Source of the DNA: DATFFO01 sp963744905
GTDB lineage: Bacteria > Actinomycetota > Acidimicrobiia > Spongiisociales > ZC4RG35
NCBI GenBank assembly: GCA_963744905.1
Contig: CAVUUV010000006.1
Coordinates: 124,001-188,000 of the forward strand
Direction: 5' to 3'
DNA: 64,000 nt
Position numbers and translations under genes: made by a program. The notes below the pieces were generated by a model. The model did not search any database and had not been told where the DNA came from. It saw only the letters and a program-made list of their open reading frames with translations. This document shows, one piece after another, positions 16,372 through 25,069 of this stretch. Position 1 is the stretch's first letter. Every line of letters begins with the position of its first letter.

Positions 16372-16985
16372 CCCACCGCCTCCAGACCGAACGGGTCATC
16401 CTGCCAGCGGGATGGTCGTCTTCCGATCGAAACCGAGACCGGCCCCGCCTGGTCGGTGACCACGGCCACCTTGGTGCGAACCTCCTGATGTCCGAACGAC
16501 CAGTCCCGAACCAGCTCTCCGCGCCTCGAGCGTTCGAACTCGTCGACGGTTCCGTACCACAGGGCCTCCGATGGGCATACCGAGGCGCACATGGGCTTGA
16601 GGCCCTCGGAGGTGCGGTCGTAGCACATGTCACATTTCATCATCTGCTCGAAGGAGGTGACCATCTTGGGAATGCCGAACGGGCAGGCGTAGACGCAATT
16701 CGAGCACGCTATGCAGCGCGGCTTGAGCGACGACTGCACCACACCGTCCTCGTTCTGCTTGATCGCATCGGCGGGACAGACCTCGGCGCAGGTGGGGTCC
16801 TCACAATGCATACACACCATGGGAATCGTCTGGGTGGTGGCGCCCCGGTCGACGGTGTCGAGATGGATGAGGGAGACCCCCCGATGGGTTCCGCATTCGG
16901 AGCAAGCCTGCACGCATGCCCGGCATCCGATGCATCGACTGTGGTCGACGGCGAACACAGCCGCAGATGCGTCGACCGGCATCAT
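16368..16985 (-). CDS. 4Fe-4S dicluster electron-transfer subunit (NrfC/DmsB/FdhB-like)
   Basis: A 205-residue ferredoxin-like subunit with four Cys-rich motifs: CIGCRACVQAC, CMHCEDPTCAEVCP, CIACSNCVYACPFG and CDMCYDRTSEGLKPMCASVCP. These correspond to the four cubane clusters of the NrfC/DmsB family that wire a molybdopterin subunit to a membrane quinol subunit. The start ATG at 16985 overlaps the molybdoenzyme stop (ATGA). No export signal is visible, so it is probably cytoplasmic with its catalytic partner. Electron flow would connect the molybdoenzyme with the cytochrome b and Rieske proteins. Confidence 0.93.
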   Translation of the reverse strand: MMPVDASAAVFAVDHSRCIGCRACVQACSECGTHRGVSLIHLDTVDRGATTQTIPMVCMHCEDPTCAEVCPADAIKQNEDGVVQSSLKPRCIACSNCVYACPFGIPKMVTSFEQMMKCDMCYDRTSEGLKPMCASVCPSEALWYGTVDEFERSRRGELVRDWSFGHQEVRTKVAVVTDQAGPVSVSIGRRPSRWQDDPFGLEAVG

Positions 16986-19216
16986 TCAGCGACCCCCTCA
17001 TGAAGGGTGAGGTCCCGGTCGTCGCGCACGTCTCCCCGGCCGGTGGCTTTCTCCACCCTCACCGCCGAGACCTTGAACTCGGGTATGCCCGAGATCGGGT
17101 CGATAGCCCGCTGGGTGAGCTGATTGGCCGACCTGTCACCGGGCCAGTGATAGGGGATGAAGACCGTGTCGGGCCGGATGGTCTCCACCACCTTGGCCGG
17201 AGCCGTCATCATCCCCCGCCTCGATGTGATCCTGACCATGTCGCCGTTGTTCACCCCCAGCCCCTCGGCCAGACGAGGATGCATCTCGCACAAGGGCTCG
17301 GGATACTGGTCCACCAGGGAGCCGATGCGTCTGGTCTGTGTTCCCGACAGGTACTGGCTGATCACCCGGCCGGTGGTGAGATAGAGGGGGTAGTCGTCGT
17401 CGGGCACCTCAGCGGACTCCCTCCACGGAGTGGGGATGAACCGGGCCCGGCCATCGGGATGGAAGAAGCGGCCGCCTTCGAACAGACGCGGGGTCCCGGG
17501 GTGATCTTCGGTGGGACAGGGCCAGAACACGCCCTGCTCCTCCTCGACCCGTTTCCAGGTGATCCCGTAGTAATCGGCGCTCCCCCCCTTCGATGCCACG
17601 CGAAGCTCTTCGAACATCTGCTCGGTGGAGGAGTAATCGAAGTACCGGCCGCGGCCCAGGCGCCGGGCCAGATCACAGATGATCTCCCAATCCCGCCGGG
17701 CTTCCCCCGGTGGGGGTGTGGCCTCGTTGATCTTCACCACCCGGCCCTCGAGTGTGGTGACGGTTCCCTCGTCCTCCTCGTGCAGTGAGCCGGGAAGGAC
17801 TATGTCGGCGTGAGCCGCCGTCTCCGACAGGAAGAAGTCGATCACCGAGTAATGCTCGAGCCTGTCCAGGGCCGCCCTGGTGAAATTGGAGTCGGGCAGC
17901 GACACCAGGGGGTTGAAACAGATCGACAGCAAACCCTTGATCTCCCCCGCCCCGATTGCGTTCATGATCTCCTGCGCGGTGAGACCCTTGCCGGGGATCT
18001 CCGACGGGTCGCATCCCCACACCGAGGCGATGTACTCGCGGTGCTCGGGATTGGTCACATCGCGATTACCGGGTAGCTGGTCGCACTTGTGGCCGTGCTC
18101 ACGCCCACCCTGGCCGTTGCCCTGCCCGGTGATGGTGCACACCCCACAACCGGGCTTGCCGTACTTTCCCGTCGCCAGACCCAGATTGATGCATGCCAGG
18201 ACGTTGTCGACCCCTTTGGTGTGATGCTCGATGCCCCGAGCGTGGAGGAGCATCCCCGTTGGCGACTCTCCCCACATTTCGGCTGCCTCCTCGATCCGCG
18301 CCGCCGGGACCCCCGACACTCTCTCAGCCCAGGCGGGAGTCGCCTGGTCCACCGCCGCGGCAGCTTCCTCGAAGCCATTGGTGTGGTTTTCGATGAAGTC
18401 GTGGTCGAGCAGGTCCCGCTGGATCAGGACACGCAACATCGCCGACAGCACCGCCAGATCGGTCCCGGGTCTGACGCCGAGGAAGACGTGGGCGGTCCGG
18501 GCTACCGGCGTCACCCGAGGGTCCATGACGACCAACCTGGCCCCCCGGTCCCGGGCCCGCCAGATATAGCTGGTCGTAATCGGCGCACACTCGGCGATGT
18601 TCGCCCCGGCCACGAGGACCAGGTCGGTGAGGGGAATGTCGGACCAGGGGTTGGCGGCGCGGTCCACCCCCAGCGCCTTCTTTCCCGCCGCGCCCGCCGA
18701 AACCATGCACAGACGGCCGTTGTAGTCCAGGTTGGCGGTGCCTATCCCCAGCCGGGCGAACTTGCCCATCAGGTATGACTTCTCGTTGGTGATGGAAACC
18801 CCGGACAGCACGGCGAACGAGTCGGGTCCGTACCGCTCCTGGATGCGCCGGATCTCGGAGGCAGTCCGGTCCAGGGCATCATCCCAGCTGATTCGCCGGA
18901 ACCCACCCGGAGCCGACGGGTCCCGTTGCAGGGGATGCAGGACGCGATCGGGGTGGCTTCCCTGCAGATATCGTTTTACGCCCTTGGGACAGAGCTTGCC
19001 CTGGTTGAAAGGGAAGTCGTAGCGGGGCTCAAAACCAACCACGCGGTCGTCGTGGACCTTGAGCCGAATGCCACATTGCTGGCCGCAGAAGCAGCAGTGG
19101 GTGTCGACCACCCGGTCGATTTCGAGGCCGGCATCCCATCCCCCGGGCGGGACCCGGTTGAGGTGGGGCCCGTAACGCTCGATCAGCTCGGCTTCGGTCA
19201 CCGGGATCTGAGACAT
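16982..19216 (-). CDS. Molybdopterin oxidoreductase catalytic subunit (assimilatory/periplasmic nitrate-reductase-like)
   Basis: A 744-residue bis-MGD enzyme. The N-terminal 4Fe-4S site is CCFCGQQCGIRLKV plus GKLCPKG. The Mo ligand region NIAECAPITTSYIW carries a Cys in the position used by Nap/Nas nitrate reductases. Further family blocks are GMLLHARGIEHHTKG, ICFNPLVSLPDSN, ADIVLPGSLHEEDEGTVT and the C-terminal cofactor domain TTGRVISQYLSGTQTRR. There is no twin-arginine signal, implying a cytoplasmic enzyme. The ATG at 19216 forms a TGATG overlap with the cytochrome gene. Nitrate reduction is the leading hypothesis; formate or another oxyanion is possible. The longer open frame beginning at 19564 is not supported, since it overlaps the upstream gene. 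Confidence 0.9.
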   Translation of the reverse strand: MSQIPVTEAELIERYGPHLNRVPPGGWDAGLEIDRVVDTHCCFCGQQCGIRLKVHDDRVVGFEPRYDFPFNQGKLCPKGVKRYLQGSHPDRVLHPLQRDPSAPGGFRRISWDDALDRTASEIRRIQERYGPDSFAVLSGVSITNEKSYLMGKFARLGIGTANLDYNGRLCMVSAGAAGKKALGVDRAANPWSDIPLTDLVLVAGANIAECAPITTSYIWRARDRGARLVVMDPRVTPVARTAHVFLGVRPGTDLAVLSAMLRVLIQRDLLDHDFIENHTNGFEEAAAAVDQATPAWAERVSGVPAARIEEAAEMWGESPTGMLLHARGIEHHTKGVDNVLACINLGLATGKYGKPGCGVCTITGQGNGQGGREHGHKCDQLPGNRDVTNPEHREYIASVWGCDPSEIPGKGLTAQEIMNAIGAGEIKGLLSICFNPLVSLPDSNFTRAALDRLEHYSVIDFFLSETAAHADIVLPGSLHEEDEGTVTTLEGRVVKINEATPPPGEARRDWEIICDLARRLGRGRYFDYSSTEQMFEELRVASKGGSADYYGITWKRVEEEQGVFWPCPTEDHPGTPRLFEGGRFFHPDGRARFIPTPWRESAEVPDDDYPLYLTTGRVISQYLSGTQTRRIGSLVDQYPEPLCEMHPRLAEGLGVNNGDMVRITSRRGMMTAPAKVVETIRPDTVFIPYHWPGDRSANQLTQRAIDPISGIPEFKVSAVRVEKATGRGDVRDDRDLTLHEGVAE

Positions 19217-20274
19217 CAGCCGAATCCTCCCACGTGTGAAACCTGAGCCAAACCCACCAGCCGGCGGCGACAACGGGGGCACACGTCCTGGTAGTTGCCC
19301 CCGTCGAGCGAGTAGTCGAACCCGACCTGGGGAAGCACCTCTTTGAGGTCCTCCATCTGGAGACGGGAGGCGAAGCCCTCCCCACACTCGATGCAAGGCT
19401 GCAAGCCGGACTCGGTCCCGGCCTTCCTGTAGAAGGCGATGCCCAGATTCGCCGGCCGCTGCAAGATGTGGAACAGCTTGCCGAACGGAATGTAAAGCAG
19501 GCCGAGAATCACGGTGAGGGCGTGGACGTTGTTGAGGAACGAATAGAACCGCCCTCCCATCCACATGCTCGATGCGGTGAGCATCAAACCGGTGACCGAT
19601 ACCGCGAACAGGCCTGCCAGGGCGGCGAAGTCCCCGCTTCGCTCCAGGGCTTTGGCGCCCGGATCGCGGAAACGCCGCCCGAGGAAGATGACCACCCCGG
19701 CTATGACCAGGAAGGCGGCGATGTTGAGCAGGTGGAAGACGATCCAGCCCAGGAAGCTACGGGCGTCGAACGTGATCGTCGCCAGGGGTCCGAGGAAGGC
19801 CTGATAGGTGCGGCCGCTGGGATCGGCCGACTCGAAGTGGATCCAGCCGAAGGTCAACGGGAAGGTGACCAGCCCGGCAAGGACACATCCCCAGAAGAGG
19901 AGCTGGTGGCCGAGCCAGCGGGTTCGAGAACGTGAGGCGATGAATCGCTGCAAGGCCAGGTTGGTTACCAGCATTCCCGCCAGCGACACCAGGTTGGATC
20001 CGAGCTTTCCCCGAGCTCTCATCGCCTCCCACCCGCGCTGATTGAGGCGAGCGGTGGGAGGTCGCCGCAGCCAAACCACGTAGCGATAGACGGTGCCGAA
20101 CACGGCCAGCAAGGTGCCGAACAGGTAGGGGGCGAGGGCAGGATCGAACCACTCCAGTCCCTGGGAACCGAGCCAGACCCCGACCAGCAGGACCACAACT
20201 GCCGTCGCTCCCAACCCGATGCCCCGCAGGTCGAGGCTCAAGCTTCGGCTCCGCTCCAGCATCATTCGAACCAT
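19216..20274 (-). CDS. NarI/cytochrome b-like membrane subunit with C-terminal zinc-ribbon-like domain
   Basis: A 352-residue protein with about six membrane helices. In-helix histidines in WLGHQLLFWG, IVFHLLNIAAF, NNVHALTVILG and GKLFHILQRP could ligate two b-type hemes, as in NarI and related quinol-oxidising subunits. The C-terminal 80 residues are soluble and contain two Cys pairs, CIECGEGF and CPRCRRR, an unusual addition that may bind metal or a cluster. It heads the overlapping run of subunit genes, 27 bp after the CopD-like gene. It would deliver quinol electrons to the ferredoxin subunit. Confidence 0.82.
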   Translation of the reverse strand: MVRMMLERSRSLSLDLRGIGLGATAVVVLLVGVWLGSQGLEWFDPALAPYLFGTLLAVFGTVYRYVVWLRRPPTARLNQRGWEAMRARGKLGSNLVSLAGMLVTNLALQRFIASRSRTRWLGHQLLFWGCVLAGLVTFPLTFGWIHFESADPSGRTYQAFLGPLATITFDARSFLGWIVFHLLNIAAFLVIAGVVIFLGRRFRDPGAKALERSGDFAALAGLFAVSVTGLMLTASSMWMGGRFYSFLNNVHALTVILGLLYIPFGKLFHILQRPANLGIAFYRKAGTESGLQPCIECGEGFASRLQMEDLKEVLPQVGFDYSLDGGNYQDVCPRCRRRLVGLAQVSHVGGFG

Positions 20275-20301
20275 AACCGGATCGAGTCCAGCCCACGCGG
20301 G

Positions 20302-20742
20302 TCAGGGGACGAGTGAAACCGCCAGCAACACCACCACGACCGAGACGATCGCTCCGCTCATCCCCACGACCCGGATCGCCCTGGTGGAAGATCTGACCGC
20401 CGTCACTCCGTGCAGGCCGGCCACGACGAAGCTGACCAGGGCCAGGGTGATCTTGACGGCCAGGGTGCGGCCGTAGCCCGGCACGGCCAGCGCCCCGAAC
20501 GTGACTCCCCGGTGATAGGCCAGCGCGATACCGGTGGCGAGGAGGAGGGGGATCAAGCCCGCACCGGCGATGCGGGCGAACCTCGAACCCATGTCGCTCA
20601 CGAGGTCGACCCGGGTCTCGTCCTCGAGGAGACGAACCGTGGCCGGACGCACGATCAGGCTCAATGTGAGTTGACCCCCTACCCAGAGAATTGCTGAGCC
20701 GACATGAAGGAAACGAACCGCCGTCCAGATGTCGAATCGCAT
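20302..20742 (-). CDS. CopD/DUF2269-like four-helix membrane protein
   Basis: A 146-residue protein with four predicted membrane helices: TAVRFLHVGSAILWVGGQLT, IPLLLATGIALAYH, TLAVKITLALVSFVVAGLHG and a C-terminal helix. The first helix His and the later AYHRG and GLHG histidines match the heme- or copper-binding pattern of CopD-like membrane proteins. It precedes the cytochrome b-like gene by 27 bp on the same strand and is probably the first gene of the respiratory operon. Function is not established. Confidence 0.75.
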   Translation of the reverse strand: MRFDIWTAVRFLHVGSAILWVGGQLTLSLIVRPATVRLLEDETRVDLVSDMGSRFARIAGAGLIPLLLATGIALAYHRGVTFGALAVPGYGRTLAVKITLALVSFVVAGLHGVTAVRSSTRAIRVVGMSGAIVSVVVVLLAVSLVP

Positions 20743-20804
20743 CGTCGCAGGTTGGCAGCTTCGAAATGAGTGGCGAATTCATCTTGCGGAAGGCTCGGCC
20801 GGGA

Positions 20805-21080
20805 TCAGGCTCCAACCGACTCGAGAATGAACCTGGCGTAGTAGTTGGGCCAGAATTCGTCCGGGGCCTCGGCTCGATGCTGCTCATCCGCGGCCCGGAG
20901 CCAGGCGGCTACCTGCTCCACGCTCGGCTCGAAGCCGAGGTGTTCGGCGATGTCGGGGTGGATGAAATCCGCATACCACTGCGACCAGGTCGGGCTGGGC
21001 CCGCCCACCTCTGCGTGGTGAGCCCGCCCGGCCGCCCTGAGGAGGCGACTCAGTTGCTTCACGCGATCGGGATCGATCAT
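20805..21080 (-). CDS. Conserved hypothetical protein with repeated WYA-x-F-I motif
   Basis: A 91-residue soluble, probably helical protein, starting MIDPDRVKQLSRLLRAAGRAHH. It has two similar segments: TWSQWYADFIHPDI at about 31-44 and EFWPNYYARFILESV near the C-terminus. The spacing suggests an internal duplication. Proteins of this type are small uncharacterised actinobacterial products, and I assign no function. It stands between the CopD-like gene and an SDR gene, all on the minus strand. Confidence 0.65.
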   Translation of the reverse strand: MIDPDRVKQLSRLLRAAGRAHHAEVGGPSPTWSQWYADFIHPDIAEHLGFEPSVEQVAAWLRAADEQHRAEAPDEFWPNYYARFILESVGA

Positions 21081-21125
21081 GCTCGGATCATATTTGGCTC
21101 CGGCCCCTCCCGGGGAAAGAACCCC

Positions 21126-21899
21126 TCAGTTCGGGCTGAAACGCTCGGATATGAGATAACCCCCGTCGACCGGAAGTGAGATCCCGGTGACGAAGGCCGA
21201 GGCCGCCGAGGCCAGGAATACCGCCGCACCCACCAGATCCTCGCTCTGTCCCCACCGACCGGCCGGGGTCTTTCGACGGATGTCCTCGCCCAGGGGTCCC
21301 TCGACCTCTTCCCGGGTCATGTCGGTCTCGTACCAGCCGGGGAGGATGGCGTTGACCTGGATGTTGTGCGGCGCCAGCTCTATGGCCAGGCTCCGCGTGA
21401 GGCCGAGAAGGCCGGCCTTGGACGAGCCGTAGTGGGCCAACCGGGGAGCGCCGTAGATGGAGTAGATGGAGGCAACGTTGATGATCTTGCCCCCTCTTCC
21501 CGCTTCGACCATGGCCCGACCAGCGTGTTTGGCGCACAGGAAGGCGCCGGTGAGATTGGTCTCGATCGTGGCATCCCAGTCTTCGCGCTCGGTATCCAGC
21601 ACCGGGGCCCCGCGGGCCACACCGGCGTTGTTGACCAGGATGTCGAGGGAGCCGAACCGGGCCACCACCTCTGACACCACCTGCGCCACGGCGTCCTCGT
21701 CGCGCACGTCGAGGGCCAGAACCATGCCCTCACGCCCCAACTCACCGGCCACGACCCGGTTCCTGTCCGGATCTCGCCCGGTCACCGCCACTACAGCCCC
21801 CGCCGCTCGCAGGCCCAGGGCGATTCCCCGTCCCAGGCCGCGGTTTCCCCCCGTTATGAGGGCGGACATTCCTTCGAGCGAGAACAACGAGCGGGACAC
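21126..21899 (-). CDS. Short-chain dehydrogenase/reductase (classical, gluconate-5-dehydrogenase-like)
   Basis: A 257-residue classical SDR with every active-site element: TGGNRGLGRGIALGL at about 16-30, NNAG at about 90, the catalytic Ser region NVASIYSIYGAPRL, the active YGSSKAG (Tyr and Lys at about 156 and 160) and the tail GISLPVDGGYLIS. It should oxidise or reduce a hydroxyl group of a sugar acid, alcohol or acyl substrate with NAD(P). The start is ATG 21899. It is the last of a minus-strand group, divergent from idi 144 bp away. Confidence 0.92.
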   Translation of the reverse strand: MSRSLFSLEGMSALITGGNRGLGRGIALGLRAAGAVVAVTGRDPDRNRVVAGELGREGMVLALDVRDEDAVAQVVSEVVARFGSLDILVNNAGVARGAPVLDTEREDWDATIETNLTGAFLCAKHAGRAMVEAGRGGKIINVASIYSIYGAPRLAHYGSSKAGLLGLTRSLAIELAPHNIQVNAILPGWYETDMTREEVEGPLGEDIRRKTPAGRWGQSEDLVGAAVFLASAASAFVTGISLPVDGGYLISERFSPN

Positions 21900-22043
21900 G
21901 ACTGGAAAGGCTCCTGTGGGGGGCCTCAGTTATACCGCGGCGACGGCGATCCAGCGACATGTGTCCACTGCGGACACCGGTCCCCTCTCCCTCGCCCGTA
22001 ATCGCGGTCACGAACCCCGAGGTGTCTGTAAGTTCACGAGAGC

Positions 22044-22571
22044 ATGACCGAGAGCGTGGAACTGGTCGACGATCGGGGGAACCGGATCGGGGTTGCGGAA
22101 AAGTTGGAAGCACACCGGTCCGGACAGCTACATCGGGCCGTATCGATCTTCATCCTCCGTGACGATGAGCTTCTCATGCAGAGACGGGCCTCGGCCAAGT
22201 ACCACTTCGGGGGTTTGTGGGCCAACACATGCTGCACCCACCCCCGGCCCGGTGAGTCGCCCCGGGGCGCCGCCGAGCGCCGCCTTCCAGAAGAGATGGG
22301 CATTACCGCCGGCGGACTCGAGGAGGTCGGTACCTTCCTCTACACCGCCCCCGACCCGGTGAGCGGCCTTATCGAGCACGAGTACGACCATGTCTTCACC
22401 GGCTCTCCAGTGGGTGTGCCGGCCCCCGACCCCGACGAGGTGGACGAGTGGCACTGGGTGGGGATCGAGAAGCTTCGCCGAGACCTCCTCGTCACTCCGG
22501 AGCGATTCACCCCGTGGCTCCGACCGGCGTTGGATTTGGTGATGGGTACTGAGCCGCGTTCCGGGTGCTAA
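22044..22571 (+). CDS. idi: Isopentenyl-diphosphate delta-isomerase, type I
   Basis: A 175-residue Nudix-fold enzyme interconverting isopentenyl and dimethylallyl diphosphate for isoprenoid synthesis. The catalytic Cys is in NTCCTHPRPGE at about 60-70. The metal-binding His residues are in QLHRAVSIFI and CTHP, and the Glu residues in EHEYDHVF at about 112-119. The Nudix-like helix is PRGAAERRLPEEMGI. Length and order of motifs match bacterial type I enzymes. The second helix reads RRLPEEMG rather than the usual RLxEEMG spacing but keeps the residues. It is a single gene with a 144-bp upstream region shared with the divergent SDR gene. Confidence 0.94.
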   Translation: MTESVELVDDRGNRIGVAEKLEAHRSGQLHRAVSIFILRDDELLMQRRASAKYHFGGLWANTCCTHPRPGESPRGAAERRLPEEMGITAGGLEEVGTFLYTAPDPVSGLIEHEYDHVFTGSPVGVPAPDPDEVDEWHWVGIEKLRRDLLVTPERFTPWLRPALDLVMGTEPRSGC

Positions 22572-22619
22572 TGGTGCCGGCGGCCAGGGCTCCGGCCCCA
22601 CGAGATCATCCGAGAGCTC

Positions 22620-22934
22620 GTGGCCCGAAAGAAATTCGTCGACCTGTGCACCAACGCCATCCTCATGGAGCGGAAGCTCGACCTGTTCGAGTCCAGTCCC
22701 TATTCTGCCTGGGCGGTCCAAACCGATGGGTTGCGCCCCACGACGAGTCGGTCGAACGTGAGTCGAAGGAGCAAACAACACGCGCCAGACAACGGCCCCG
22801 AAGAGAAGATCGACGACGACGAGCTGGCTGAGTGGATAGCCGATGCAGGCCCCTGGGCAGATAGCTCGCACCACCAGGCCCCCATGATCGGCAGCACCCA
22901 GATCATCCGCCTGAGCGAGATCGGACGAAAGTAG
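22620..22934 (+). CDS. Hypothetical short protein or gene fragment
   Basis: An open frame of 104 codons whose first 35 (MARKKFVDLCTNAILMERKL onward) use G/C-ending codons as real genes here do, and are preceded in frame by RPHEIIRELV. After about codon 45 codon bias fades. It may be a truncated gene whose C-terminus has degenerated. I recognise no family. The longer antisense frame across idi and this region is a GC shadow. The remainder up to 23100 shows nothing I can interpret. Confidence 0.3.
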   Translation: MARKKFVDLCTNAILMERKLDLFESSPYSAWAVQTDGLRPTTSRSNVSRRSKQHAPDNGPEEKIDDDELAEWIADAGPWADSSHHQAPMIGSTQIIRLSEIGRK

Positions 22935-23100
22935 AACAGCCAGGACAGCCTCGTTCACCAGAGCGCTCTTCTCCACAACGAGTGCGGGAAGGACGAAACG
23001 GAACCTGTCGGCCCTCCCGCTTCGGGAACGATCTGACCCGCTTGCCCTGGGTCTCGTCGGCGATCGGGGTTCGTCGCGGGAGAGCCGAGTCCGTGCGCGG

Positions 23101-24453
23101 CTATGACTTCACTGAATAGACGTGCCACTCACCGGGGACGCCTTTGAGGGCATGGGTGCCGGCTTCGGTGAAGGTCAAGCCCGAGCCCGCCGACAGATCG
23201 TGGACTACCGAGGAGACGATCAGGTCTCCGGGTGAGGCGAGATCCATCAAGCGGGCTGCGATGTGCACTCCCAGCCCCCGCAAGTCCCCGTTCAGCATCT
23301 CGACCTCGCTCGTGTGGAGGCCACCACGAATCTCGATCCCGATCGCCGTTAATTGATCACGAACGGAGAGCCAGCAGCGGGCGGCACGGGCCGGCCCTTC
23401 AAAGACGCTGAGCGACCCGTCACCGGTGTATTTGACCACCCGACCGCCAAACCGGGCCACTCCCGACTCGACGATGCCGTTGTGGGTCTCGAGTAACGCC
23501 GCCCAGTCCCGGTGACCCAGGCGGGCGGCGGTCTCGGTGGAGGAGACGATGTCGGTGAAGAGCATGCTCATCAATGCCAGGTTGGGGACCGAACCCAGCC
23601 GATCGCCGGTGACGAACTCCTCGATCTCGCCGAGGACGGTCTCGGCGTCGCCCATCCATGGGAGATGGTCATCACCGGGCAGCTCCACGAAACGAGCACC
23701 TTCGATGTGGTCGGCTACATACCGGCCCCCGGCCACCGGGCACGCACCATCGCCGGTGCGGTGGATGACGAGTGTCGGGACATGGATGGCGGGAAGAGCT
23801 GCCCGGACGTCGATTGCGGCGTTCATCTCGACCATCGCCCGGGCCGAACCGGGGCTCATGCTGTGGCGGAGATTGGCCGCCCACCAGTTGAGGAACCGGG
23901 GATCGTTCACCGAACCGGGCGCAATCAGACCGACGGCAATGGGTTCGCCCCAGTGTTCGATCACCTCCTGGAGAAAGGCTCCGTACTGCTCGGGCGTAAG
24001 GGCCGTGTCGTGGTCGGGCGCGCTGACGCGGCGGGCGTAGGAGTTGATGACCACCAGGCGGTCGGTTCGTTCGGGGTAGGTAGCGGCGAAAAGCAGCGCC
24101 AACGGTCCCCCGTCGGAAGCGCCCACCATTGCCGCCCGCTCGATGCCAACCGCATCCATCACCGCCTTGAGGTCGTCTTTGCGCTGCTCGATGCCGGGAA
24201 GGTCCTTGGGTGAGACCCGATCCGACAGCCCAACACCCCGCTTGTCGAGAAGGGTCAAGCGACTGAACGAGGCGAGCCGCCGGTAGAAATGGGCCAACTT
24301 GGGATGCGCCCAGGCGTGCTCCAGGTGGGAGGCGAACCCGGGGACCATCACGAGATCGATCGGACCGTCCCCGAGGACCTGATAGGCGATACCCACACCG
24401 TCACTGTCTGCGTAGCGCGTCTCTGGAATTGAAGATGGGATGGATGTCGTCAT
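23101..24453 (-). CDS. Alpha/beta hydrolase fused to class III adenylate/guanylate cyclase domain
   Basis: A 450-residue fusion. Residues 1-285 form an alpha/beta hydrolase with nucleophile elbow VGASDGG (Ser within GASDG), acid in HRTGDGACPV and His in PGDDHLPWMG. Residues 290-450 form a class III nucleotide cyclase catalytic domain: MLFTDIVSSTETAARLG with the first metal Asp, then RFGGRVVKYTGDGSLSVF with the second metal Asp, and GDLRGLGVHIAARL. This two-domain design is common in actinobacteria and may couple a ligand-binding or hydrolytic module to cAMP production. No membrane segment is seen. It is a single gene between plus-strand genes. Confidence 0.93.
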   Translation of the reverse strand: MTTSIPSSIPETRYADSDGVGIAYQVLGDGPIDLVMVPGFASHLEHAWAHPKLAHFYRRLASFSRLTLLDKRGVGLSDRVSPKDLPGIEQRKDDLKAVMDAVGIERAAMVGASDGGPLALLFAATYPERTDRLVVINSYARRVSAPDHDTALTPEQYGAFLQEVIEHWGEPIAVGLIAPGSVNDPRFLNWWAANLRHSMSPGSARAMVEMNAAIDVRAALPAIHVPTLVIHRTGDGACPVAGGRYVADHIEGARFVELPGDDHLPWMGDAETVLGEIEEFVTGDRLGSVPNLALMSMLFTDIVSSTETAARLGHRDWAALLETHNGIVESGVARFGGRVVKYTGDGSLSVFEGPARAARCWLSVRDQLTAIGIEIRGGLHTSEVEMLNGDLRGLGVHIAARLMDLASPGDLIVSSVVHDLSAGSGLTFTEAGTHALKGVPGEWHVYSVKS

Positions 24454-24599
24454 TGGTCGTGCCCAGGAGACCGGAAGCCTACCCTGAAGCCGGACGCCGA
24501 CCTCGGGTGCCGGACGTTCATGAACTCGACCTTCGTGACCGGGGACGTTCAGGGTCCCTTCCCCGGCTTCAGTGAGCGGGCTATGGTCCAGGGTCGCCG

Positions 24600-24992
24600 A
24601 TGCACCGCCGCCGCGATCCCTTGTTCACGCTCTCGTGGTCGCTGCTGGCCGTGACGGGCGCCGCCATACTGGCGTTCGGGATCGTCACCACCCTGTGGCC
24701 CGGGACGGACGAGAGGCTCTACATCCGTGCGGTGGGGGTGGCATCGGTCGGCCTGGGGTTGTTCGGCGTGATGATCACCCTCATACCTTTCCGAGGTGGT
24801 GAGAGGTGGGCGTGGATGACGCTCTGGTATTACCCGGCTTTTTGGCTCGCCCATCTCCTGGGAGGATTGCCTCCCGGAAATGACCACATTCATCAGATCG
24901 TATTCATCGTGTTCTCGGCCTCCGGCCTGATGCTCGCCATAGGCCGATTCCCCTCCCTGACACCGGAGCCGCCGGCCGGCACGACCGACTGA
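24600..24992 (+). CDS. Hypothetical four-helix membrane protein
   Basis: A 130-residue protein with four hydrophobic segments: LSWSLLAVTGAAILAFGIVT, AVGVASVGLGLFGVMITLIP, WMTLWYYPAFWLAHLLGGLP and IVFIVFSASGLMLAIG. It starts MHRRRDPLF (positive-inside) and ends in a short Pro-rich tail. No catalytic motif is visible. The family is common but uncharacterised. It is divergent from the cyclase fusion gene (about 145 bp) and convergent with the methyltransferase gene. Confidence 0.65.
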   Translation: MHRRRDPLFTLSWSLLAVTGAAILAFGIVTTLWPGTDERLYIRAVGVASVGLGLFGVMITLIPFRGGERWAWMTLWYYPAFWLAHLLGGLPPGNDHIHQIVFIVFSASGLMLAIGRFPSLTPEPPAGTTD

Positions 24993-25069
24993 GTTGGTCA
25001 CCCGAGCTCCCGGCTTCGACGATGCTACGGCCAGTGCCACGGTCTGTGGCGTGTAGAGCCGGGCAGCCT

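Noticed and set aside
22128..22976. Long antisense open frame across idi
   Set aside because: Idi is unmistakable on the plus strand; the antisense frame has no family features and is a GC-rich shadow.
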